A stretch of 23,924 nt of DNA, from the IMG/VR virus record IMGVR_UViG_3300044823_000317, positions 1 to 23,924 of that record. One strand, 5' to 3'. The position numbers were made by a program, and so were the translations under genes. Source of the stretch: a virus. Positions within the stretch are counted from its first letter, which is position 1; each line of letters opens with the position of its first letter. Under the pieces are notes generated by a model, which saw only the letters and a program-made list of their open reading frames with translations, was not told the origin of the DNA and searched no databases. Shown here piece after piece: positions 17,935 to 23,924 of the stretch.

Positions 17935-18522
17935 ATGATTAGATTAGCTCAGGATGTGTATACGGGCTCAACGCGTAAAGCGTTGCTCGATAATACGTTA
18001 GCGGTTCATGTGGGGGATGTCATCATCCCGCTCGCGGGCACGGCAGCCGTTGTAACAAACGCAACATCCGCGGTCGCGTCAGTCGCAGTGTTTCCGCTCG
18101 GACTCGTTACGGGTTTCATTGGTCCGCAGGACCAGGTCATCGGCCAAGGCCTCGCCTCGGTCGGCACGACCACTCCTTCGTCCATTACGACCGCCAGTAA
18201 CAACACGACTGCAGCGTATACCGGCCTCGTCTCAGGCGGGCAGATTTACGCGCAGTACATTCCGATTACGGAGGACATGGAGTTCTTGTTCGATATGCAG
18301 AACGCCGCAGGTACGACGCAAGCATATTCGGGTCTCGCATTCACGTGGTACAACCTCTTGGACGCGGGTCGGGTCGACGAAGCATCGGTCCAGCTTTACG
18401 GCGTGGGTCAAACCACTCCGTTGCAGGTCTTCTGTCTCGGCGTCTACACGGAATCTCCGGCGACCGCCGCAGCAACCGTCATCGTAGGTAAGTTCGCGAA
18501 AGCAGCAATGTATAACCCTTAA
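17935..18522 (+). CDS. Putative capsid decoration or minor head protein
   Basis: A 195-residue protein rich in Ala/Thr/Gly/Val and beta-strand, almost without charge between residues about 30 and 90 (DVIIPLAGTAAVVTN, SVAVFPLGLVTGFI). Composition and its place directly before the capsid gene resemble head decoration proteins. It has no signal peptide. A minor structural protein is the alternative. Confidence 0.55.
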   Translation: MIRLAQDVYTGSTRKALLDNTLAVHVGDVIIPLAGTAAVVTNATSAVASVAVFPLGLVTGFIGPQDQVIGQGLASVGTTTPSSITTASNNTTAAYTGLVSGGQIYAQYIPITEDMEFLFDMQNAAGTTQAYSGLAFTWYNLLDAGRVDEASVQLYGVGQTTPLQVFCLGVYTESPATAAATVIVGKFAKAAMYNP

Positions 18523-18536
18523 TCCCCTAATAATCC

Positions 18537-19505
18537 ATGATAACCATAAGGTCCATTGATATATTGTTGCGTGGAGTCCGGGCTGAGTTCGCATTGACCA
18601 TCGACCAGGCTGAAAAGCAGTTGCTGGCCTACAATTCGGACGTATACCTTGATGCTTCAACGAAGACCGGCGCGTTGTTTGAAGAAATCAACGCATCGGG
18701 CAAGCAACGCGTAGAGACCATTCCGATAACCGGCATCAGCGAATTGTCGCCGACCGAGGAAGCACAGCCTTTTATTTCGAAGGATTACGTTCCGTCTTTC
18801 ATCACCGGGGTCGAGCCGTTCAAGTTTACGGCCCGCATTCAGGTGACCCGAGAGGCAGCGGAGCGTCGTGATTCGAAATATCAGAAGGCGTTGAATGAGA
18901 GCGCGAAAGCGCAGATTGCGGCCGAGAATACCAAGGCCCGCCATCGGATGCAGCGGTTCAATACGGCTTTTGCCGCAGTGACCTTGCCGCAGCTCTTCGA
19001 CTATGGAGACGGTCAACCTTTGGCGTCAGCATCTCACCCGACGAAAGTCCCGGGAGGTGCGGCACAATCGAACATCGTCACCGCTTCCGATATCACACCG
19101 TCCGCTATCGAAGCAATGATTCTGGTTCTTCAAAACCAGCTCGACGACATCGGGGAACCGATGCCGATGGGCGGTGGCAAGAACTACCTTATCGCGAATC
19201 CCGCAAAGATGCGGCGCGCTAAGCAGAACATTGATTCAGAGTGGGAGGTTGGTACGGCAAACAATAACATTAACGTGTGGTACGGAGGTATGTGGGTACT
19301 GGTTCAGTCCCCGTTCCTTACGTCGCTCACGCAATGGCAGATTGTCGACGGCATGTTCTCTCCGCTCAAGGACATCATGTTCCGCGCAGTGACCAACGAG
19401 ACCTGGTTCAACGAAGACAATAAGGTCTTCAACCATGACATTTCGATGGAGCACAAGGTCGGTCCTTACGACTGGCGGGGCACGGTATTTAATGCCGGCG
19501 TGTAG
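18537..19505 (+). CDS. Major capsid protein, HK97-fold candidate
   Basis: A 322-residue protein. The N-arm and helix carry RAEFALTIDQAEKQLLAYNS; VEPFKFTARIQVTREAAERR followed by a long helix (KAQIAAENTKARHRMQRFNT) fits the E-loop/spine-helix part of Mu gpT-like capsids. The central region (SAIEAMILVLQNQLDDIG, NYLIANPAKMRRAKQ) and C-terminal strands (WYGGMWVLVQSPFL, FNHDISMEHKVGPYDWRG) fit the A- and P-domains. Gene order scaffold-decoration-capsid agrees. A specific family was not confirmed. Confidence 0.75.
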   Translation: MITIRSIDILLRGVRAEFALTIDQAEKQLLAYNSDVYLDASTKTGALFEEINASGKQRVETIPITGISELSPTEEAQPFISKDYVPSFITGVEPFKFTARIQVTREAAERRDSKYQKALNESAKAQIAAENTKARHRMQRFNTAFAAVTLPQLFDYGDGQPLASASHPTKVPGGAAQSNIVTASDITPSAIEAMILVLQNQLDDIGEPMPMGGGKNYLIANPAKMRRAKQNIDSEWEVGTANNNINVWYGGMWVLVQSPFLTSLTQWQIVDGMFSPLKDIMFRAVTNETWFNEDNKVFNHDISMEHKVGPYDWRGTVFNAGV

Positions 19506-19672
19506 TCCTTAAGTAGTTCCTTGACAATCTATTATAGGCGAATCACTTGACCACTCACGCCTCCGTATTTCCCCTATAATAATTGTTACTTGTGAGGAGC
19601 GGGTTTGCAGCTTCCCAAAAAAGCTGCATCACCACAGCCGACCCTTTGCTTCCAAGGTAGGCCACCAGATTT
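19506..19672 (+). other. Intergenic region with promoter-like boxes and hairpin
   Basis: Contains TTGACA (19521), TTGACC (19547-19552) and TATAAT (19575-19580), but the best pair has a 22-nt spacer, so promoter activity is uncertain. An 8-bp hairpin TGCAGCTT/AAGCTGCA (19606-19613 with 19621-19628, loop CCCAAAA) follows. No tRNA or gene is seen. Confidence 0.4.
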
Positions 19673-19972
19673 ATGAAGCACAGATATCAGATTCTTAAGT
19701 TATGTCGGAAGAGGAGCACGAAGTCGGAACGGCGATTCATGGAGCTCTTGAAAAAAAATCATATTCCGTTCAGAACGAAAATTAAAATAAACGGTAGAGA
19801 GATTGATTTTCTTATCGGCCGGGACGCGATAGAGATAGGTTCCCACCCGCAGAGTGTAAAGAAAAATATCATACTCTTGCGGAAAGGATACATTCCATTC
19901 CATCTCGACAATAAAGAAGTGCTCTCTCCTACCATCAGCGATTGGTTAAAACAAAAATATGCAAGGCACTGA
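19673..19972 (+). CDS. Vsr-like/DUF559-type endonuclease, probable homing element
   Basis: A 99-residue protein with the Vsr-like PD-(D/E)XK layout: Glu19 in RSTKSERRFMELL, Asp45 in NGREIDFLIG, EIGSH (Glu54, His58), then a basic helix and YIPFHLDNKEV. The gene is visibly more A/T-rich than the capsid genes around it, has no structural role and interrupts the head operon, all typical of free-standing phage homing endonucleases. It is shorter than classical Vsr, and the second acidic metal ligand is not obvious. It overlaps the next gene by 14 nt. Confidence 0.65.
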   Translation: MKHRYQILKLCRKRSTKSERRFMELLKKNHIPFRTKIKINGREIDFLIGRDAIEIGSHPQSVKKNIILLRKGYIPFHLDNKEVLSPTISDWLKQKYARH

Positions 19973-20816
19973 TTTGTTTACTCTTGTCCCCGGCTCGACG
20001 ACGTGCTGGGTAGCTCTCACCGAAGAGTACGGTGAAATAAACGGCAACCAGCCGGGCATGGTTGCAAAGTGTATCGGCGTTCCGCCGGTCACGGCGTATG
20101 TTTTTGGCACGGGTTGTTTGATGCTCAGGATGGACACGGGGTCCACCTATCAGAATACCGGCACGTTCGCGGTTCCGTATTGGACGCTCATGGCATCGGG
20201 AATCTTGACGGCGGGCACGGTGGTTGAGGGCACGAACACCACGGGCCCCGTATTCCAGACAATCAATACTGGTGTCTATACGGGCATCGGCGTTGACCAG
20301 ACGCTTGCGAATGCTCTCACGGTCGGTGTCGGTCATCTGATTTCCGTAACGGGACTTACGACCGGTATCGGCGAACAGATTGTGGCGACGCAGGCCACGA
20401 TGACGACTGGACGATTCCTCAGCTTCAACAATGGAGCAACGGAAGTGTTCGGCGTGGGTCTCAACGGACATCTTATCTCGACGGCTTCGGCGAATCCTCC
20501 GAGCGCGGCTATTACCACGGCACAAGGAATCTCCGCCGCTACGTTGACCGTGGGCGCGACAGATACTTGCGGCATCATCACGACGACCGGCACGCAGAAT
20601 AACACCGCGGACAGCACGTTCACGGTGACCTTCGGGAAGACGTACACGGTGGCTCCGAAGGGCGTCATGCTCACTCCGGCAAATGCGGCTGCGGCCTTGG
20701 CGGCACAGAGCGGGGCGTATATCTCCTCGGTGTCGGCTACGGGTTTCGTGGTTGGTGTCAGTAAGAGCTCTGCGGCAGCGGCGACGCCGTCCTGGAACTA
20801 CTTGGTGATAGCGTAG
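19959..20816 (+). CDS. Putative surface or tail-fibre-type structural protein
   Basis: A 285-residue protein rich in Thr/Gly/Ala/Val with almost no Lys/Arg in the middle (residues 80-240), i.e. a beta-helical or beta-sandwich surface protein. The N-terminal region (FTLVPGSTTCWVALTEEYGE) differs from the rest. It looks like a fibre, spike or capsid-surface protein; the phrase TFTVTFGKTYTVAPKGVMLTP reads like a C-terminal beta domain. No specific family assigned. Confidence 0.55.
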   Translation: MQGTDLFTLVPGSTTCWVALTEEYGEINGNQPGMVAKCIGVPPVTAYVFGTGCLMLRMDTGSTYQNTGTFAVPYWTLMASGILTAGTVVEGTNTTGPVFQTINTGVYTGIGVDQTLANALTVGVGHLISVTGLTTGIGEQIVATQATMTTGRFLSFNNGATEVFGVGLNGHLISTASANPPSAAITTAQGISAATLTVGATDTCGIITTTGTQNNTADSTFTVTFGKTYTVAPKGVMLTPANAAAALAAQSGAYISSVSATGFVVGVSKSSAAAATPSWNYLVIA

Positions 20817-20830
20817 GTGAACGGTCTCTC

Positions 20831-20854
20831 CCGGTCTCTTCCTCAAGAGACCGG
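20831..20854 (+). terminator. Hairpin, possible terminator
   Basis: CCGGTCTCTT/AAGAGACCGG, a 10-bp perfect stem with a CCTC loop, 14 nt after the preceding stop. It is not followed by a clear U tract, so it may instead stabilise or process the mRNA. Confidence 0.45.
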
Positions 20855-20880
20855 TTCGGGAAATAAATTAAATTACTAAA

Positions 20881-21465
20881 ATGCCCAAGGGAGTATATCC
20901 GCATAAGCCATTGACTGAGGAACGCAAGCGTCGTATGGGCGCATCTCTCAGCAAGTCTATGACGGGTGTAAAGAAGAGCGACCAGCATCGTGCGAACATG
21001 AGTAAGGGTCGCATGGGTATGAGGTTATCAGAGGGGCATAGAAAAAACATTTCCCTTGGTTTACTGGGTAACAAGAGTCACTTAGGAACACATTGGTCCG
21101 AAGAGACACGTGCTAAGATGAATGAGTATTGGAAGGCGCATCCTTTCCCTCCCAGGGGTCCAGCTAATTGGAATTGGAATCCCGATAGAGCATCTCTCTT
21201 GAGGAATAAAAGGAACGACCCCGAGTACAAGCAGTGGGTTTACGAGGTTAAGAAAAGGGATGGATGGAAGTGTCGGTTTGAAAATGAAAATTGTGAAGGG
21301 ATAAAAATTGCCCATCACATATTGCCGTGGCGCGACTTCGTCGAGGAACGCTACAATAAAAATAACGGCATTACATTGTGCCAGTTTCATCACCCGAAAA
21401 AGAGGGATGATGAGCGAAGGCTGATACCGGAGCTCCAGGCTCTGATAGGGTCAAATAATTACTAA
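20881..21465 (+). CDS. HNH homing endonuclease with NUMOD3 motifs
   Basis: A 194-residue protein. The N-terminus has NUMOD3-type repeats (TEERKRRMGASLSKSMTG, SDQHRANMSKGRMG, SEGHRKNISLG, SEETRAKM), each a DNA-binding Ser/Glu-x-x-R/H-x-x-M/I unit. The C-terminus carries HNH: KKRDGWKCRFENENCEG, AHHILPW (His145/146), then NNGITLCQFHH (Asn162, His170). This is the layout of phage group I-intron-type free-standing HNH homing endonucleases. It shares its upstream AATAAATTAAATTA motif with the scaffold gene and is inserted among structural genes. Confidence 0.85.
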   Translation: MPKGVYPHKPLTEERKRRMGASLSKSMTGVKKSDQHRANMSKGRMGMRLSEGHRKNISLGLLGNKSHLGTHWSEETRAKMNEYWKAHPFPPRGPANWNWNPDRASLLRNKRNDPEYKQWVYEVKKRDGWKCRFENENCEGIKIAHHILPWRDFVEERYNKNNGITLCQFHHPKKRDDERRLIPELQALIGSNNY

Positions 21466-21466
21466 A

Positions 21467-21583
21467 TTGCCTTTAGGACCCGTTAAGAAAGGAAAGAAGT
21501 TGAAGAGTTCAGCGAAGGGAAAGCGGATGCCCCGCGCAATGAAGAAGCCGTTGAAAAATAAACGTGTTCCATCAGCAAACTAA
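21467..21583 (+). CDS. Tiny Lys-rich protein, TTG start
   Basis: A 38-residue frame from TTG 21467 to TAA 21583, one base before the next ATG. Lys/Arg make up over a third of it (GPVKKGKKLKSSAKGKRMPR). It fits the pattern of the other tiny basic genes in the operon. The start codon is unusual and there is no Shine-Dalgarno sequence, so confidence is moderate. Confidence 0.5.
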   Translation: MPLGPVKKGKKLKSSAKGKRMPRAMKKPLKNKRVPSAN

Positions 21584-21584
21584 A

Positions 21585-22004
21585 ATGGTATATCGCGTTA
21601 AAAATATCTCTAATCAGGTCTTCTCCATGGAGGGAGTGACCTTGCAGCCCGGCGCCATCTCTCACGATTTGACGCCCGAAGAGCATCAGCGTTTGCTTGC
21701 GGTCGCTTACGGAAAGGCGTTGATGCCCGTAGACGAATCAACTTATGGGGACTCGAAACTCTCGACGCTCCCCGAGGTTCCGGCGGCCGGCGAACAGACA
21801 GTAGCGGAACCGGCAGTAGAACCAGCGGCAGAACCAGGGGCGCCTGCTCCAGTCGAAGCGGCGCCGGTCGTCGCTCCCGAGTTCAAATGCGAGGAGCACG
21901 ATAAAACTTTTAAGACGCAGAATTATCTGAACATGCACATCAAGGCCGCGCACAAGAGTGCGGAGCCCGATGTAGATGAGGATGAAACTGTGGACGAAGA
22001 ATAA
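21585..22004 (+). CDS. Hypothetical protein with C-terminal zinc-finger-like motif
   Basis: A 139-residue protein from ATG 21585. The N-terminal part (YRVKNISNQVFSMEGVTLQPGAI) is a small beta domain; the middle (residues about 65-105) is a Pro/Ala/Glu linker. The C-terminus has a C2H2-like finger with Cys/His ligands: C-x2-H-x12-H-x4-H (FKCEEHDKTFKTQNYLNMH ending KAAH), with the second Cys replaced by His. The tail is acidic. A zinc finger attached to a structural-operon protein is unusual. Possibly a head or tail-completion protein that contacts DNA. Confidence 0.6.
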   Translation: MVYRVKNISNQVFSMEGVTLQPGAISHDLTPEEHQRLLAVAYGKALMPVDESTYGDSKLSTLPEVPAAGEQTVAEPAVEPAAEPGAPAPVEAAPVVAPEFKCEEHDKTFKTQNYLNMHIKAAHKSAEPDVDEDETVDEE

Positions 22005-22005
22005 G

Positions 22006-22473
22006 ATGAAAGCAGGAATAACAATCAGATATCCGGCGACCGTCGACCTCTTGCCGTCCTATACGGGGGCAACGACGACGCTCTCGAAGACGGAGTACGC
22101 GGCGATAACGTGCCTTGCTACGGACGTCATCATCACGAACGACGCGGAGGTGCAGGCGGATTCCCAGCTCACGCTCTACGTGAACTATACGAAGGGGACG
22201 GAGGACGGCATTAAAATCCGTTTCTACAACGCTCACGTAAAGAGCCCGGCGACATTCCCGTCGACCGACTGGTATCAGGAGACGATTGAATCCGATACCT
22301 TGGGCGTCGCGACCTTGTATCCGTTCGAAATAGATTTGGCGGCAACGTCGGGTTGTATCTCGTATGATTTGCCGGTATCGGCAACGGTAGCGTTTTTGGT
22401 CTCGGTTCAGGCGTACGGGGCGGGTGCTACGACGGGCACTCTTACTATGACCTTGGCGGCAAGGACCAACTAA
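22006..22473 (+). CDS. Putative structural protein
   Basis: A 155-residue protein from ATG 22006. It is beta-rich, Thr/Ala/Val/Tyr-rich and low in Lys (VDLLPSYTGATTTLSK, QADSQLTLYVNYTKG, VATLYPFEIDLAATSG), consistent with a virion surface or tail protein with a beta-sandwich fold. Family unknown. Confidence 0.55.
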   Translation: MKAGITIRYPATVDLLPSYTGATTTLSKTEYAAITCLATDVIITNDAEVQADSQLTLYVNYTKGTEDGIKIRFYNAHVKSPATFPSTDWYQETIESDTLGVATLYPFEIDLAATSGCISYDLPVSATVAFLVSVQAYGAGATTGTLTMTLAARTN

Positions 22474-22474
22474 G

Positions 22475-22555
22475 ATGTCAAACGTCAATAAGGGTTCAAA
22501 ACGAAAACGCCAGGTGCGGTCGCGCCAGGCGAGCAGGAAGAATCGCAAGCAATGA
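22475..22555 (+). CDS. Tiny Arg/Lys-rich peptide gene
   Basis: A 26-residue frame, ATG 22475 to TGA 22555, whose stop overlaps the next start as ATGA and whose start follows the previous stop by one base. About 40 percent Arg/Lys (GSKRKRQVRSRQASRKNRK). Exact fit between its neighbours is the main support. Confidence 0.5.
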   Translation: MSNVNKGSKRKRQVRSRQASRKNRKQ

Positions 22556-23232
22556 TTCCTGAGGACCTCGTATCCTTGCGGCACGACCTTGAGTCGGTGG
22601 GCAAGGAGATAAAGAAGTCCTCTGAAGAGAGGGACGCCATTAAGCTTGAGATAGTCGTGCAGCGTAAGGAGCTCGGACGGGTGGCCGAGCTCCAGAATGC
22701 AGTTGTCAATTCACTTGAAAATCGGTTGACAATCAAAAAAAAGGAGGTTGACAATGCGTGCAACCTTCTTGACGACAGGGAACGGAAGCTCTGCGAGGAG
22801 ATGGATGGTCTTGAAGTGAAGGCCCGCGGGGCGAGGACGACGATATCCACCCTCGATGAGAAGGTACGTTTGCTACAATTAGAGATAAAGGAGTACGAAA
22901 AAACATCCATGTCAAAGCAAGTCGAAATCAACAATCTGAATCGTGAGCTCGTGAGGTTAAAGAAAGAATCAGACCGGCTCTTGAAGGTGGCGGAGCAGGT
23001 TTCCAAGCTCGACCAGCAGAAGCTCGCGCTCCAACAGGAGCTCGGCGATATGCGTCGGCGTTCGATTCAGCTCGACATCCGGGAGAAGCGCATTGAGAGG
23101 ATGGAGGCGAGCCTTACAAAGCGGGAGCGCGAGGTGGGTGTTCGCGAGAACGATATCGGAGACGTCGCCGTGAAGGCGGCTTTCATGTTTGAAAAGTCGG
23201 CAGAGCTGGCAAACTATTCACCACTTCCATAG
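22552..23232 (+). CDS. Coiled-coil protein
   Basis: A 226-residue protein, almost entirely coiled coil from residue 5 to 215 with continuous heptads (LVSLRHDLESVGKEIKKSSE, VRLLQLEIKEYEKTSM, IEKRIERMEASLTKREREVG). It has no globular catalytic domain. Candidates are a tail-fibre stalk, a tape-measure-like or a baseplate-linker protein; it is too short for a tape measure. The reading frame just downstream is open in -1, see findings. Confidence 0.65.
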   Translation: MIPEDLVSLRHDLESVGKEIKKSSEERDAIKLEIVVQRKELGRVAELQNAVVNSLENRLTIKKKEVDNACNLLDDRERKLCEEMDGLEVKARGARTTISTLDEKVRLLQLEIKEYEKTSMSKQVEINNLNRELVRLKKESDRLLKVAEQVSKLDQQKLALQQELGDMRRRSIQLDIREKRIERMEASLTKREREVGVRENDIGDVAVKAAFMFEKSAELANYSPLP

Positions 23233-23327
23233 CTTTTTCAAACCGCAAAGACCAGGGGCTCAGTTCGGGGGCGGCGCTCACGCTCATCATTTCGACCATC
23301 CAGTCGAAGGTCATTATCGAGCAGCCG

Positions 23328-23531
23328 ATGGTGGGGACCGTGGACGGCGTCAATAAAGTATTTACCGTTCCGACCGGAAGCGTGTTCGGAAGTTTTCTGA
23401 CTATCTATGTCGGAGGCGGTGAACTGGAACTCTTGAACACTCCCGCTGACTACGTGGTGAACAGCGCCACTCAGGTTACGCTTCAAAACGCGCCGTCGAC
23501 GCGACCATATTGTTCTTACGTTTCCCAATAA
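23328..23531 (+). CDS. Small beta-rich protein, start uncertain
   Basis: A 67-residue protein if the start is ATG 23328. The same frame is open with coding-like composition back to 23193 (SIAFSNRKDQGLSSGAAL, TLIISTIQSKVIIEQP) without ATG, GTG or TTG, so translation may begin at a rarer codon or by frameshift from the coiled-coil gene. The body (VFTVPTGSVFGSFLTIYVGG) is a beta domain of virion type. Function unknown. Confidence 0.5.
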   Translation: MVGTVDGVNKVFTVPTGSVFGSFLTIYVGGGELELLNTPADYVVNSATQVTLQNAPSTRPYCSYVSQ

Positions 23532-23532
23532 A

Positions 23533-23924
23533 ATGATTAAAAAACTACTTTTCATATTCTTGTCGGTTGCGGTACTGACGGGCTGCCTGACGTCCATTGA
23601 TGCTTATGCCGCCATCCTCCCGTATTATTCCGGAGGAACGGCCACCGGCGTTCTTCCTACTGCGGGCGCGGTCGTGTCCGGAAACGGAAGTACGCAGTGC
23701 TATACGGGCCCAGGGACGAATGGGTATGTTCTCGTAGAATCATCAACTGCCCCGTGCGGAGTCGCATGGGTTCCCGTGTCGGCCGCCGCATCTTCCACCC
23801 TCATCTACGCCGGACAAGGCATCTTGGTAAACGCTTCCGGCACGAATGGTTATGTAATCATTAACAACGGCGTTTCTTCATTCAACGGTGCGACAGGGAC
23901 AGTTACTTTCGCAACAAGTTCGAG
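23533..23924 (+). CDS. Secreted or lipoprotein-like tail-fibre-type protein, 3' end missing
   Basis: Open to the window edge, 130 residues visible. MIKKLLFIFLSVAVLTGC is a signal peptide with lipobox L-T-G-C (Cys18); a signal peptidase I site (AYA-A) follows a few residues later. The remainder is Gly/Thr/Ser/Val-rich and beta-type, with fibre-like repeats (ASGTNGYVIINNG, SFNGATGTVTFATS). A signal sequence on a fibre-type protein is odd. It may be displayed on the infected cell, or be a moron-like exclusion lipoprotein. Confidence 0.6.
   Translation, partial: MIKKLLFIFLSVAVLTGCLTSIDAYAAILPYYSGGTATGVLPTAGAVVSGNGSTQCYTGPGTNGYVLVESSTAPCGVAWVPVSAAASSTLIYAGQGILVNASGTNGYVIINNGVSSFNGATGTVTFATSS

Noticed and set aside
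19521-19580. Strong sigma70 promoter (TTGACA/TTGACC with TATAAT)
   Set aside because: Spacers are 22 nt or 48 nt, outside the working range; noted only as promoter-like.
19590-19665. tRNA ending in CCA before the Vsr-like gene
   Set aside because: The CCA is coincidental; no T-arm and no acceptor pairing.

Overview
This window is a stretch of a tailed double-stranded DNA bacteriophage genome (Caudoviricetes-like). It carries a packaging ATPase (large terminase, interrupted by an intein), a portal protein, a coiled-coil scaffold candidate, a capsid decoration candidate and an HK97-type major capsid candidate, followed by tail or surface-type proteins. Genes are packed with ATGA overlaps, and UGA is used as a normal stop. 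Almost no start codon on either strand has a Shine-Dalgarno sequence; starts are preceded by A/T-rich tracts. That points to a host that does not depend on SD pairing (Bacteroidota are one known example), but the host cannot be named from the sequence.

Layout. (1) 1-5092, plus strand: a tight operon of mostly small genes with DNA-metabolism character. It holds an HTH protein, a RecB/Cas4-like PD-(D/E)XK nuclease, a 257-residue protein with an SSB-like acidic tail, a second PD-(D/E)XK (resolvase-like) protein, and several unknowns leading into the terminase. (2) 5061-7727: TerL with a 347-residue LAGLIDADG intein between its two ATPase motifs. (3) 7724-12159, minus strand: an accessory island of 13 small genes running against everything else. 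They include a 37-residue membrane peptide, a stand-alone AP2 domain, a C2H2 zinc finger and many orphans. Three genes here (8220-8393, 9133-9309, 7724-7837) are very short but well supported by overlaps or leaders. (4) 12160-12532: a divergent intergenic region with a nested hairpin and a candidate plus-strand promoter. (5) 12533-17174: a small-terminase candidate, small zinc-binding and basic proteins, and the portal. (6) 17290-23924: scaffold, decoration, capsid, surface proteins, two probable selfish endonuclease genes flanking structural genes, tiny Lys/Arg-rich proteins, a coiled-coil protein, and a lipobox-bearing tail-fibre-like protein running off the end.

The most unusual feature is the minus-strand island. 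Eight of its nine transcription units begin with the same leader: AAGGTCG placed 18-20 nt before ATG, usually followed by a -10-like box and an A tract. Two recurrent hairpin families lie between the units. Family A has invariant flanks (GCC-RTTGA ... GAGC-GGC) around completely different but internally complementary stems, placed at the stop codon of the gene before it. Family B has a constant loop (GAGCAGTTTT) on stems whose pairing is maintained while the sequence changes. The octamer TGTCGCCC occurs 15 times in the island and twice in the other 19.7 kb. Together these look like an undescribed modular regulatory or cassette-like system controlling phage accessory genes.
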